From: Firmicutes bacterium UBA4845
Lineage (GTDB): Bacteria > Bacillota > Clostridia > Tissierellales > Sedimentibacteraceae
Assembly (NCBI GenBank): GCA_002399975.1
Contig: DHER01000087.1
Coordinates: forward strand, 62,001-126,000
Length of the DNA: 64,000 bases
Reading direction: 5' to 3'
Position 1 is the first letter of the stretch. Each line of letters opens with the position of its first letter. Below are positions 50,959 to 59,824 of this stretch, piece by piece. Position numbers and translations under genes: made by a program. Under the pieces are notes generated by a model that saw only the letters and a program-made list of their open reading frames with translations, was not told the DNA's origin and did not search any database.

Positions 50959-51095
50959 TTAGTAGTGATATTTAAGCCTTGCCTGGTTCAGGATAGATTT
51001 GAGAGTTAAAGGTTTTATGGCTTTATTATGATTAGGGATTGTTACTTACCGGGCTTCGTAAGGAAGTGGTAACATTGACACAAAAGCAAAAGATA
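50959..51095 (-). pseudogene. Frameshifted hicA toxin relic
   Basis: On the minus strand 51045-50962 encodes VTIPNHNKAIKPLTLKSILNQ followed by ARLKYHY and a stop at 50961-50959, which is the C-terminal half of HicA mRNA-interferase toxins. Directly before it, in another frame, is CQCYHFLTKPGK, corresponding to the HicA segment GSHHxFxxPxKPGK; one missing base between GGTAAG and TAACA breaks the frame and creates a stop. No HicA N-terminus and no hicB partner is left. The surrounding 50873-51408 holds nothing else I recognise. Confidence 0.7.
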
Positions 51096-51099
51096 ATCC

Positions 51100-51408
51100 T
51101 AAAACATATTGGCGGAATGAGTAACCGCAGTATTGTCAATAGTTTATAAATATATACATTATATTACTGCATGGCATTATATTGGCATTGCAATAATAAC
51201 TCACAATTCTACATCATGATTTACAAATCGACAATTGTACTATATAATGATTAAGGTATCAAGAGGTTTAAGCAAACAATATATATTTGTGTATATAATA
51301 TAGTTACCGTAAGCTTGCCGTATAAAATATAGGGTAGGTTATTTAACTTGAAAGAATTTAATTTTGATATTTAAATTATATAGATACTGTATGTTGGAGG
51401 ATATTTTT
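51100..51408. other. Gene-free AT-rich stretch before dacF
   Basis: About 300 bases with no open frame of note. Probably contains eroded sequence continuous with the hicA relic, plus the dacF promoter (an AT-rich TATAAT-like cluster near 51294-51300). Confidence 0.4.
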
Positions 51409-52572
51409 GTGACAAGGAAAATCAATAAGATATTGTCTCTATTCATTTTAATAATTATGGTGACTAATACCTTTGCATTTGGTGAAATCAATGTTGCCCA
51501 AAATATTAAAGGCGCATTGTTAGGTGATTTGGAAACCGGTGAAATTTTGTATGAATACAATATAAATGAACAATTGGCAATTGCGAGCATTTCAAAACTT
51601 ATGACATATACGGTAATGATGGATGCAGTTAAAGACGGTAAAATTACGTTGGATGATAATGTTGTTATTAGCGGGCATACAGCTGCAACAGAAGGCAGCG
51701 AATTTGGATTGTTATCTGGGGAAACGGTTAAGCTAAGTATGTTGGTTAAGGGCATGCTGGTTGTTTCAGGCAATGATTGTGCCACAGCTATTGCTGAGTA
51801 TGTAGGCAAAACTGAAGATAATTTTGTAAAAATGATGAATGAAAAGGCTTCTGAAATTGGATTGTTATCGGCAAGCTTTATAAATCCTCACGGTTTACCT
51901 ATAAATGACAGTGATACAGGTCAAAACCACATGTCTGTGTCGGATATATACAAGCTTGTAAGAAATGTGCTTACCAACTATCCTGAAATACTGGAAGTTA
52001 CTAAATTAAAAGAACTTGTGGTTCCGGAAAGAAATTTCAGCAGAAAAGCAACTAATCCCGTACTTGAAGTAATAGAAGGAGTTGACGGTCTTAAGACAGG
52101 ATTTACTGACGAAGCAGGACTATGCCTTGTATCAACGATGCCAATAACAGAGAATGAACAGGATTATAGGCTTATATGCATAGTTATGGGGTCACAGACA
52201 GAGGAGGGTAGAGTAAAGAAGACCAAAGAACTGCTGGAATATGGTAAAAACAACTTCAAATGCCATAAACTTTTAAGCAAGGAGGAAATAATAGATAAAG
52301 TTAATATTTCCAATTCAAAAGATGAAATTGTTGATGTTTATCCGGCTGAAGATTACAGTAGATTAATAAAAAATGATGAGAAGATAACAACAAATATTTC
52401 TTATAATAATACTGTAAAAGCACCGATAGCACAAGGAGATAAAATAGGTACTGTAAGTATTCTTTTAAATGATGAAGAAATCGGACAAGTAGATGCTGTC
52501 GTGAATAAAAAAATAGAAAAGGCAAATATTTTTGTAAAAGTATTTAGGTTTTTCGGCAACTTATTCGTTTAG
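51409..52572 (+). CDS. D-alanyl-D-alanine carboxypeptidase (DacF/PBP5 type)
   Basis: 387-residue exported penicillin-binding protein that trims the terminal D-Ala from peptidoglycan peptides. Signal peptide about 1-24, catalytic S60xxK63 (ASISKLMT), S120-G-N122 and K229-T-G (DGLKTGFTDEAG). A C-terminal beta domain from about 290 and a hydrophobic/amphipathic end (FVKVFRFFGNLFV) would hold it to the membrane. GTG 51409 has GGAGG 8 bases upstream; an in-frame start at 51364 has none. Confidence 0.93.
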   Translation: MTRKINKILSLFILIIMVTNTFAFGEINVAQNIKGALLGDLETGEILYEYNINEQLAIASISKLMTYTVMMDAVKDGKITLDDNVVISGHTAATEGSEFGLLSGETVKLSMLVKGMLVVSGNDCATAIAEYVGKTEDNFVKMMNEKASEIGLLSASFINPHGLPINDSDTGQNHMSVSDIYKLVRNVLTNYPEILEVTKLKELVVPERNFSRKATNPVLEVIEGVDGLKTGFTDEAGLCLVSTMPITENEQDYRLICIVMGSQTEEGRVKKTKELLEYGKNNFKCHKLLSKEEIIDKVNISNSKDEIVDVYPAEDYSRLIKNDEKITTNISYNNTVKAPIAQGDKIGTVSILLNDEEIGQVDAVVNKKIEKANIFVKVFRFFGNLFV

Positions 52573-52723
52573 ATGTTTTAGAAATTTTATACGTATACAA
52601 TTACAGCTCTACAAATCTGACAGAGTATCTTTGTGTTTTCATGGTTTTTAAAATCTTGTGATAAGTTAACTATGTTTTTATCATCGTGTGGATTATTTTG
52701 CGGAAACTTAGGTCGATTGGTTG

Positions 52724-52752
52724 TTGACAAATAATAAAATATGGTGTAATAT
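52724..52752 (+). promoter_or_regulatory. Promoter of tRNA-Arg
   Basis: TTGACA (52724-52729), 17-base spacer, extended -10 TGTAATAT (core 52747-52752), 19 bases before the tRNA. Confidence 0.8.
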
Positions 52753-52771
52753 TTTCTAATGTGTTAACAAT

Positions 52772-52845
52772 GCATCTGTAGCTCAGTAGGATAGAGCAGT
52801 GCCCTCCTAAGGCATGTGTCGGGGGTTCGATTCCTCTCAGGTGCA
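52772..52845 (+). tRNA. tRNA-Arg (CCT)
   Basis: Acceptor GCATCTG/CAGGTGC (one G-T pair), D-arm GCTCAGTAGGATAGAGC, anticodon loop CTCCTAA (anticodon CCT, reads AGG), T-loop GGTTCGATTCC. CCA is not encoded. Confidence 0.95.
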
Positions 52846-52866
52846 TTAATTTCAAATTCAAATTAG

Positions 52867-52911
52867 AAAAAATAAGGCAGTTGTCCACCAAGATTATCTG
52901 CCCTATTTTTT
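52867..52911. terminator. Bidirectional terminator, tRNA-Arg / nitroreductase
   Basis: AAAAAATAAGGCAG (52867-52880) pairs with CTGCCCTATTTTTT (52898-52911) apart from one mismatch. Confidence 0.85.
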
Positions 52912-52934
52912 GTTATTTTTTTATTGTTTTATTG

Positions 52935-53459
52935 TTATCGTACAGTTATAACATAATCTGATTTTCTGGGTGCTGCCGGTGAAATACCTCCTTCGGCACC
53001 GTAACCCAGGATACAATTACCGATACCTACATAATTTTCACTTAATCCCCATTCTTTCATTAAAGCTTTTCCTTTTTTTGTTTCAAATACTTCTTTTGCT
53101 CTGTAAATATAGCATGAATCAATGCCTAATGCATGTGCGGCGTTTAACAGGTTTCCCATTATTAGAGATCCGTCCTCAATATGTGTAGGGATATTTTTAT
53201 CCGAAAAAACAACTATAACAGTTGGTGCCCCGTAAAACGGATCTGATGTAGTGCCAAGAATTTCAGCATTTAGTTTTGAAATTTCTGCAATTATTTTTTT
53301 ATCTTGAATTACTACCATCTTCGGAGATTGTTTTCCGGCACCTGTTGGCGCATATTTACCCGCTTCAATGATTGAGTTAAGTTCTTCTTGTTTAATTTGT
53401 TTTTGTTGATATTTTCTGCAACTTCTTCTTGTTTTCAGGTCCTCTAAAGTTTCCTTCAT
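52935..53459 (-). CDS. Nitroreductase family protein
   Basis: 174-residue FMN-dependent oxidoreductase fold. N-terminal KTRRSCRKYQQKQIKQEELNSIIEAGKYAPTGAGKQ binds the FMN phosphate, and AAHALGIDSCYIYRAKE plus GNCILGYGAEGG match the short anaerobic nitroreductase group. Substrate unknown. ATG 53459 follows AGGAGTGATTGTA; an upstream in-frame start at 53477 precedes that site. Single gene, read toward the origin. Confidence 0.88.
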   Translation of the reverse strand: MKETLEDLKTRRSCRKYQQKQIKQEELNSIIEAGKYAPTGAGKQSPKMVVIQDKKIIAEISKLNAEILGTTSDPFYGAPTVIVVFSDKNIPTHIEDGSLIMGNLLNAAHALGIDSCYIYRAKEVFETKKGKALMKEWGLSENYVGIGNCILGYGAEGGISPAAPRKSDYVITVR

Positions 53460-53605
53460 TACAATCACTCCTTGCAATAAATTAATTATTTACATTATTA
53501 TATCACATTTTGGTGTAGTTTAAATAGAAGTGAAGAAATATTTTCTTGAAATACAAGTAATTAAATGATATTCTGATATAAGTTTGGATATACTGGAGGA
53601 AGCAT

Positions 53606-54529
53606 ATGATCTTCGGAATATTAATAAACAGTATTGTTCTGATGGCAGTATTAATATTAATAGGGTATTATTTGAGAAATAAAGGAATTTTAAATGATCA
53701 AGGTGAAGGGTCTCTTACATATTTATTAGTTAACATTACAATGCCTGCAATGGTAATTAATGCAATGAACATCGATTTTTCTTTTGAACAGTTGAAAACA
53801 GGTTCAATTCTGTTTGCTTTAGCTGTAGGATTTGATATTCTGCTTATATTCCTTGGAAATATATCGTCTCTTGAGACTAAAGATGAGGAAAAGAAAAAAA
53901 TGATTAAATATTCTGTTGTTTTGCTGAACGGCGGTTTTATGGGATTTCCTCTAGCTTATCAGATATACGGTTCACAGGATATGTTTTATGCGGTAATGTT
54001 CCATATTCCAAACATAGTGTTAATGTGGACGTACGGAGTTTCTTTGTTGTTAGGCAGGAAAAAAATTAAAAATAAATATAAATATATGTTTTTAAACCCG
54101 GGTATGATAGGTGTTTATTTAGGTTTAGTTTTATACTTTACTCAGATTCAACTTCCATTATTTATGACCAATCTTCTTGACATGCTGACAAATGTTACTA
54201 CGGTTTTGTCAATGATTATAATTGGCAGTAAAATAGCAACTATTGGTGTAAAGAATTCGTTTATCAATAAAGAAGCATATTATGTATCATTTTTTAGACT
54301 GGTGGTTTCGCCTGTGCTTATGATTATATTAATGAAATTCTTTAATTTTGATCAAATAGCTGAGGAAATTTATGTTATATATGCATCATTGCCAGTAGCG
54401 GTATTATTACCCATACTGGCTCAAAAATATGGCGGAGATATTGAATTTGGTTCTAAAATAGTTGTTATTACACATCTTTTTTCATTGATTACAATACCGC
54501 TGTTCTTTTGGCTTTATTCGGTAATTTAA
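53606..54529 (+). CDS. AEC family transporter
   Basis: 307 residues with ten membrane helices of the auxin-efflux-carrier superfamily; bacterial members carry malate, malonate or similar acids. Typical segments are LTYLLVNITMPAMVINAMN in the first half and LPVAVLLPILAQKYGGD near helix 9. ATG 53606 after TGGAGGAAGCAT. Stands between the nitroreductase and the peptide-binding lipoprotein; no operon partner gives away its substrate. Confidence 0.85.
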   Translation: MIFGILINSIVLMAVLILIGYYLRNKGILNDQGEGSLTYLLVNITMPAMVINAMNIDFSFEQLKTGSILFALAVGFDILLIFLGNISSLETKDEEKKKMIKYSVVLLNGGFMGFPLAYQIYGSQDMFYAVMFHIPNIVLMWTYGVSLLLGRKKIKNKYKYMFLNPGMIGVYLGLVLYFTQIQLPLFMTNLLDMLTNVTTVLSMIIIGSKIATIGVKNSFINKEAYYVSFFRLVVSPVLMIILMKFFNFDQIAEEIYVIYASLPVAVLLPILAQKYGGDIEFGSKIVVITHLFSLITIPLFFWLYSVI

Positions 54530-54593
54530 CTTAATAATACAAAACGTATGCCAGTTGCTGACTTTTTTAATATTTTTCAGTTCGGAGGATAAA

Positions 54594-56486
54594 ATGAAAA
54601 AAATTTCTTTATTTTTGATAGTAGTATTGGTATTAACATCGTGTTCTGGTACGACAAGCCCTGAATCAAACGAGGAAACACAAGACGAAGAAGATATAAC
54701 AGAAGGTGGGAAATATGCTTGGGATCAGGTATATAAAGCCGTATACAAAGAGGAAATTCAGACAGCTAATTATTTAAAAGCGACTACGAATGAAGATTTT
54801 GCACTGGCTGCAAATCTAGTAGATACTTTAGTTGATTATGACAAATATGGAATTATTCAGCCTGCTCTGGCGGAATCCTGGTCAGTTTCTGAAGACATGT
54901 TAACGTGGACATTCCATATTAGGAAAGGTGTTAAATGGGTGGATTATGAGGGAAAGGAAGTTGCCGAAACTACAGCCGGTGACTTTGTAAGTGCGGCAAA
55001 GTATTTGCTGACACCTGCAAATGAATCATCAAATGCCAATATATTTTATGGGGCAATTAAGAATGCAGAAGAATATTTTTACGGAGAAATAACAGATTTT
55101 TCTCAGGTAGGTGTAAAGGCTCTAGATGATTATACCCTGGAATATACCCTGAAAAGACCTATTCCGTATTTTGAATCAATGCTGACCGACGTTTGTTTTT
55201 TGCCTACTTACGGTCCGTTTATTGAAGAAATGGGAGATAAGTTTGGAATAACAAATTCAGCACTGTTGTATAATGGCGCATATATTTTAAGTGATTTCGA
55301 GCCTCAGATTCAGAGAGTACTTACTAAAAATCCTGCATACTGGGATGCAGATAATATTTATGTTACTGAATTAAATTACAAGTACAATAAGGAAGCAACA
55401 GCTTTGGCGGAAGAAATGTTCAAAAATGGTGAAATATCCGATTTTGTCATACCACTTGCAAACCTTGATGAGTGGATGAACACACCTGAACTGAAAGATC
55501 AGGTAAGACCGGATAAGCTAGGTACTGACACATATTTTTACGCGTTTAATTTTGAACCTAAATTTGATGTGAAATATGAGCCTGAAAACTGGAAATTAGC
55601 TGTAAACAATGGAAACTTTCGAAAGTCCATAATGTTTGCATTTAACAGGGTTGACGCGATGGCAACAGAAAATCCGTACAATCCCGAATATAGAATAATA
55701 AATTCTGTCACACCCCCGGAATTTACTTATCGGAATGGTGTTGATTTTACAGAGACAGGTAAATTGGCAGAATTAAAAAACAGTGATTTCTTTAATGAAG
55801 AATATGCAAATAAGTATAAAGAAAAAGCTGTAGAGGAATTAAGTGAAGCTGGAGCAAAATTCCCTGTTAAAGTACTGATGCCTTACAATTCAAACAGTAC
55901 ATTATGGGCAAATGAGGCTCAGGTTCTAAAACAGCAGATTGAGTCTGTGCTGGGCACAGATTATGTTGAAATAATATTGGCTCCTCATGACCCTAAAGAT
56001 TTTCTTGACTGCACAAGAAGAATAGGCAACTATTCACTGATGAAATGTAACTGGAGTCCGGACTACACTGACCCTCAGACTTACACTGATCCATTTAAAA
56101 GAGGGTCTGATTATAGCTTTCCGGAATATACTACTGATGTAACATCCGACGGCAAAAATATTTACACAGCATATGAAGAAACGGTTAATGAAGCTAAAGG
56201 TGAATATATGAATTTGACTAGAAGATATAAATTATTTGCAGACGCAGAAGCGATGCTCATAGATAATGCTTTTGTTATACCTTATGGTGTAAGCGGCGGA
56301 AACGGATATATAGCATCTTACGTTAGTCCTTTTGAGTTACCTTTTGCTCCATTCGGTATTTCCGGAGATAAATGGAAAGGGCAGAAGCTTTTGGCAAAAC
56401 CGATGAATACAGAAGAATTCAATGGTGCTTATGAAGAGTGGAAAGTAGCTCGTGGAGAAGCTCTAAAGGAAGCGTCAAAAAAATAA
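54594..56486 (+). CDS. Oligopeptide-type ABC substrate-binding lipoprotein
   Basis: 630-residue family 5 extracellular solute-binding protein, anchored by a lipobox (VLVLTSC, Cys about 18) followed by an acidic linker. Core motifs are ALAESWSVSEDMLTWTFHIRKGVKW and FAANRVDA-like RKSIMFAFNRVDAM; a late KCNWSPDYTDPQTYTDPF matches OppA-type peptide pockets. It is longer than the usual 540 residues. ATG 54594 after CGGAGGATAAA; an upstream in-frame ATG at 54555 lacks a site. No permease or ATPase gene accompanies it, so it must work with a transporter elsewhere or act as a receptor. Confidence 0.9.
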   Translation: MKKISLFLIVVLVLTSCSGTTSPESNEETQDEEDITEGGKYAWDQVYKAVYKEEIQTANYLKATTNEDFALAANLVDTLVDYDKYGIIQPALAESWSVSEDMLTWTFHIRKGVKWVDYEGKEVAETTAGDFVSAAKYLLTPANESSNANIFYGAIKNAEEYFYGEITDFSQVGVKALDDYTLEYTLKRPIPYFESMLTDVCFLPTYGPFIEEMGDKFGITNSALLYNGAYILSDFEPQIQRVLTKNPAYWDADNIYVTELNYKYNKEATALAEEMFKNGEISDFVIPLANLDEWMNTPELKDQVRPDKLGTDTYFYAFNFEPKFDVKYEPENWKLAVNNGNFRKSIMFAFNRVDAMATENPYNPEYRIINSVTPPEFTYRNGVDFTETGKLAELKNSDFFNEEYANKYKEKAVEELSEAGAKFPVKVLMPYNSNSTLWANEAQVLKQQIESVLGTDYVEIILAPHDPKDFLDCTRRIGNYSLMKCNWSPDYTDPQTYTDPFKRGSDYSFPEYTTDVTSDGKNIYTAYEETVNEAKGEYMNLTRRYKLFADAEAMLIDNAFVIPYGVSGGNGYIASYVSPFELPFAPFGISGDKWKGQKLLAKPMNTEEFNGAYEEWKVARGEALKEASKK

Positions 56487-56563
56487 TATTAAAATGCTGT
56501 TGCATAGACATGTGAACTGCCACCTGTCAAATATACAGATGAAAATATAAAATTTTTTCTATA

Positions 56564-56595
56564 TCCAGCCTATAATTGTGGCTGGAAATATTTTT
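56564..56595 (+). terminator. Terminator after the binding-protein gene
   Basis: TCCAGCC (56564-56570) / GGCTGGA (56580-56586), then AATATTTTT. Confidence 0.8.
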
Positions 56596-56640
56596 ATGTA
56601 GCTTTTTTCAGAAATTTGATGTGTTTATTTAAATTTTTTC

Positions 56641-56669
56641 TTGACAAGGAGTGTATCACAACTTATAAT
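56641..56669 (+). promoter_or_regulatory. Sigma-A promoter of the gntR-ABC operon
   Basis: Perfect TTGACA (56641-56646), 17-base spacer, TATAAT (56664-56669); transcription should start near 56676. Confidence 0.9.
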
Positions 56670-56677
56670 ACAGTTAT

Positions 56678-56698
56678 TGTATTAATCGTATTAATACA
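56678..56698. promoter_or_regulatory. Palindromic operator of the GntR regulator
   Basis: TGTATTAAT (56678-56686) and ATTAATACA (56690-56698) form a perfect 9-base inverted repeat with centre CGT, just downstream of the predicted transcription start. Placement implies repression by the GntR-family protein encoded 40 bases downstream. Confidence 0.75.
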
Positions 56699-56738
56699 CA
56701 ATGGTACATTACGATTTACGCTGAAAGGAGGTTTTGTA

Positions 56739-57125
56739 TTGATAAAAATTGATAATAACAGTTCTAAAGCTATTTATGAGCAAATATATGATGAAATGGC
56801 AAAGCTTATATTATCAGGTGCTGTCAAACCTGACGAACAGCTGCCTTCAGTTAGGGAGTTGGCCGGATTATTAAAGATAAGTCCTAATACAATTCAGAAA
56901 GCGTATAGATTTCTTGAAATGGATAACTATATTTATACTATTAGGGGGAAGGGAAATTTTGTGGGAAATGCTGAAAAATTGAGAAGTATACATATTGAAA
57001 TGCTGAAAAAAGAGCTTTTTAAGCTTATTGAAACTTTGCAAAGAGCAGGCATGAGCGATGACGAAATGCTGAAACTTATAAAGGAGATTTTAGATAAAAA
57101 AAATGATCAGGAGGACTTATGCTGA
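56739..57125 (+). CDS. GntR-family regulator (YtrA subfamily)
   Basis: 128-residue repressor: winged helix at about 10-75 (AIYEQIYDEMAKLILSGAVKPDEQLPSVRELAGLLKISPNTIQKAY) and only a short helical C-terminus, the layout of the YtrA subfamily, which regulates neighbouring ABC exporters, often in response to cell-wall antibiotics. TTG 56739 follows AAAGGAGG; the longer frame upstream to 56616 runs through the promoter and is not coding. Overlaps the ATPase gene by 7 bases. Confidence 0.9.
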   Translation: MIKIDNNSSKAIYEQIYDEMAKLILSGAVKPDEQLPSVRELAGLLKISPNTIQKAYRFLEMDNYIYTIRGKGNFVGNAEKLRSIHIEMLKKELFKLIETLQRAGMSDDEMLKLIKEILDKKNDQEDLC

Positions 57126-58015
57126 AAATAAAGGATTTAAGCAAAAAATTTCGAGATTTCAATGTTTTGGATCATGTAAATCTGAATGCTGAAATCGGTC
57201 AGATATACGGACTGGTAGGTTCTAATGGCTGTGGAAAAACTACGTTGATGAAGCACATTATGATGATTTATAAACCGGATGAAGGTGACATTTTTTACAA
57301 TGATGTGCCGGTAGTAGAAGATTCGGAAATTATAAAGGAATTTTACTTTGTGCAGGATAATATATTTTTCCCATATCAGTTTACGCTGAGCAGCTTGTTT
57401 GCTTATGAAAAATTAATGTATAAAAATATGTCGGATGAGAAATTTAACCGGCTCGTAAATTATTTTGATATAGATAAAAATAAAAAATTGAACAAAATGT
57501 CCAAAGGACAAAGAAAACAAGCAGCATTTGTTGTAGCAATTTCCGCGCAGCCGAAGGTATTGCTTTTAGATGAAATAGTAGACGGATTAGACGCAGTAAT
57601 AAAGAGAAAATTCTGGGATGTACTGTTTCAGGAAGTTATGGACAATGAAATGACGGTAGTTATTTCATCTCATGATTTGAAGGAATTGGACAATATATGT
57701 GACCGGGTTGGAATAATGCACCAAGGGAAAATCCTTAAGGAAGATGATCTTGAAAAGATGAAGGACGAAATAAAAAGAGTGCAGTTTGCAGTTGATGGCG
57801 AATATGAAATTTCAGATTTTAAAGAATTTAATGTAATCAAGTCTGTAAAAATTGGAAGTGTAAATTTTTGCACTCTAACAGGTAACATTGATGAATTTAG
57901 AAAAAAATTAGAAAAAGAATATAAGGTCTTATTGTTTGACAGGCTTTCAATGAGCCTTGAGGAAATATTTATTACAGAACTGGGAGGTGCAGGATATGGA
58001 ACAGAGAAAGAATAA
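57119..58015 (+). CDS. ABC transporter ATP-binding protein
   Basis: 298-residue ATPase of the YtrB/CcmA-like exporter group. Walker A GSNGCGKTT (about 34-42), signature MSKGQRKQ, Walker B KVLLLDEIVDGLD, switch His in ISSHDLKELD. A 70-residue tail after about 225 is typical of exporters of this group. ATG 57119 overlaps the end of gntR, with CAGGAGG as ribosome site, so the operon is tightly coupled. Substrate unknown; likely a peptide or antimicrobial, or lantibiotic-type stress protection. Confidence 0.9.
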   Translation: MLKIKDLSKKFRDFNVLDHVNLNAEIGQIYGLVGSNGCGKTTLMKHIMMIYKPDEGDIFYNDVPVVEDSEIIKEFYFVQDNIFFPYQFTLSSLFAYEKLMYKNMSDEKFNRLVNYFDIDKNKKLNKMSKGQRKQAAFVVAISAQPKVLLLDEIVDGLDAVIKRKFWDVLFQEVMDNEMTVVISSHDLKELDNICDRVGIMHQGKILKEDDLEKMKDEIKRVQFAVDGEYEISDFKEFNVIKSVKIGSVNFCTLTGNIDEFRKKLEKEYKVLLFDRLSMSLEEIFITELGGAGYGTEKE

Positions 58016-59768
58016 AACATTTATGCCGTTTTTTTTAAATTCATTAAAAGCAAAAAGCAACTGGATACTGCTGTCAACAGTAATAATATTTGTAACCACA
58101 TTGTTGATACCGTATATATTGAAGGCCGATGGCGTAGATGCGTATTTTTTCATGGGGATTGGAATATTTGAAGCCTTTGTTATGGTGTTTGTAAATTGCC
58201 TGATTGATAACAGTTTTTTTCACAGTGATTCAAAACTTGCTTATTATAAATCTAAGCCGGTGTCATTAAAAGAACAGGTTGTTGTTAATATCATTACTGA
58301 AATTATATTTGCAGGGTTGTTGTTGGCCTTGATTGTCTTATTAACGTCTTTTCAAATTAAGGATTACAAAATTTTTAGAGTATTTAACTTTATAATTCCA
58401 TGGATTTTAGTAGTAATTTTTTTATCAGCATTGTCTTCAATATTGGCAGGAAATACTTTGGCTGCAGGCATTATGACAGTATTTAATTTTGCTTTGCCGG
58501 GTATAGTATATCTAATAATTGTGTTTATATTTTCAATAGTCGAAGATTTTGTAGCTGGATTCAGTATCGATGTATTGGAAAATTACTTTTTGAATAATGT
58601 GTATAAATTAGAATACATATATTTTACCGAGTATTTGAATAAACCTCTTGGTTATATCTACTTTTTGATTTTGGGGATTATATTGACGGTTATAACACTG
58701 TTAATATTTAAAATCCTGAAAAAAAGGAAAAATGAAAACACAGGAAATTTCATAGTGTTTGACGGTTATAAATACTTTGTTTCTTTATTGGGCAGTTTAA
58801 TAATCCCCGCATTTTTTACGGTGTCAAATTACAGCAGGAATATAATAAGTGAAATAATTGCAGCTCTGATGGTGGCATCACTGACCTATTACGTGTTAAT
58901 TGCTGTAGTTGAGAAATCCTTTAAGATATCCAGGCTTTCCATAAAAATATTTGCTGTAAGCATGGTATTATTTATGGCAGCAACTGGAGGTACAGTTGCG
59001 TTTGCTAGCCGGTATAAGGATGTGGTTCCTGATGTAGAAGATGTTAAATATGCTTTTGTAGGTTCAAATGGTCGTGAATTCGATTTTGTAAATAAATATA
59101 TTGAAGAAAGTGGCAACTCAAATTTAAGCTATAATGATATAATTAAATTAAAGGATGTTTACGGAGTAATATTATTTACAGAAAAAGAAAACATTCGAAA
59201 TATTATTGATTTGCACAAAGAGATGCTTAAAAACAGCAGCTACAATAACGAAAATTACCGTTACGACAATTTGGATATAACATATTTTATGGATGACGGC
59301 GGCTATATTATAAGGGAATATAAGACAGATTGTGATGGTGCGGATGCAGAAAATGGGAAAAAAGACGAATTAGCCTTAAAAATACTGAACTCAAATGAGC
59401 TTAAAAGAATAAAATATAATTATCTTTATGATGAAGAGTATTGCAAAAATAATTATAATATAGAAATATCTGTCGGTTATGACTTTAATGAAGATATTGC
59501 TTCTGATATTACCATTGAGGAATTACGTCCATTTTTAATCAAGGATATCAACAAAGAATATATGAATACGGATAAAGCTTTTTTCGCATTGGGTGGAAAT
59601 TTTGACCAGCCTTATAAAGGTTTTAATGAACCATCCCCCTATTTGGCTATTACTATAAGGGATAAAGAAGATCCGAAAGCATATTATACAGTACAAACCT
59701 TATATTTTAATGAGGGCTACGAAAACACAAAGGAATACCTGAAATCGAGTTTGCCTGAACTTAAATAG
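57996..59768 (+). CDS. ABC transporter permease with large C-terminal extracytoplasmic domain
   Basis: 590 residues. About eight membrane helices occupy residues 20-350 (for example ILLSTVIIFVTTLLIPYIL, FIIPWILVVIFLSALSSILAG). A soluble domain of about 230 residues follows, acidic and Tyr/Asn-rich (VVPDVEDVKYAFVGSNGREFDFVNKYIEESG onward in pieces), resembling the DUF6449 part of YtrC/D-type permeases. ATG 57996 after GGGAGGTGCAGGAT, overlapping the ATPase gene by 20 bases. Partner of the ATPase; GntR controls both. Confidence 0.85.
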   Translation: MEQRKNKTFMPFFLNSLKAKSNWILLSTVIIFVTTLLIPYILKADGVDAYFFMGIGIFEAFVMVFVNCLIDNSFFHSDSKLAYYKSKPVSLKEQVVVNIITEIIFAGLLLALIVLLTSFQIKDYKIFRVFNFIIPWILVVIFLSALSSILAGNTLAAGIMTVFNFALPGIVYLIIVFIFSIVEDFVAGFSIDVLENYFLNNVYKLEYIYFTEYLNKPLGYIYFLILGIILTVITLLIFKILKKRKNENTGNFIVFDGYKYFVSLLGSLIIPAFFTVSNYSRNIISEIIAALMVASLTYYVLIAVVEKSFKISRLSIKIFAVSMVLFMAATGGTVAFASRYKDVVPDVEDVKYAFVGSNGREFDFVNKYIEESGNSNLSYNDIIKLKDVYGVILFTEKENIRNIIDLHKEMLKNSSYNNENYRYDNLDITYFMDDGGYIIREYKTDCDGADAENGKKDELALKILNSNELKRIKYNYLYDEEYCKNNYNIEISVGYDFNEDIASDITIEELRPFLIKDINKEYMNTDKAFFALGGNFDQPYKGFNEPSPYLAITIRDKEDPKAYYTVQTLYFNEGYENTKEYLKSSLPELK

Positions 59769-59776
59769 TCAAAATA

Positions 59777-59813
59777 AAATCCGCCCAAAGCAAAACAGGA
59801 CGGATTTTTTATT
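59777..59813. terminator. Shared terminator, ABC permease / SLH protein
   Basis: AAAATCCG (59777-59784) pairs with CGGATTTT (59801-59808), T-run following; A-run on the other side serves the leftward SLH gene. Confidence 0.85.
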
Positions 59814-59824
59814 TATATTTATTG

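Noticed and set aside
52846..52935. tRNA-Arg 3' end as phage integration site
   Set aside because: No integrase gene or repeated tRNA fragment nearby; the following hairpin is an ordinary terminator.
54091..54107. AAACCCGGGTAT in the AEC transporter gene as a Noc site
   Set aside because: Has the CCCGGG core, but the flanking bases differ at several positions.
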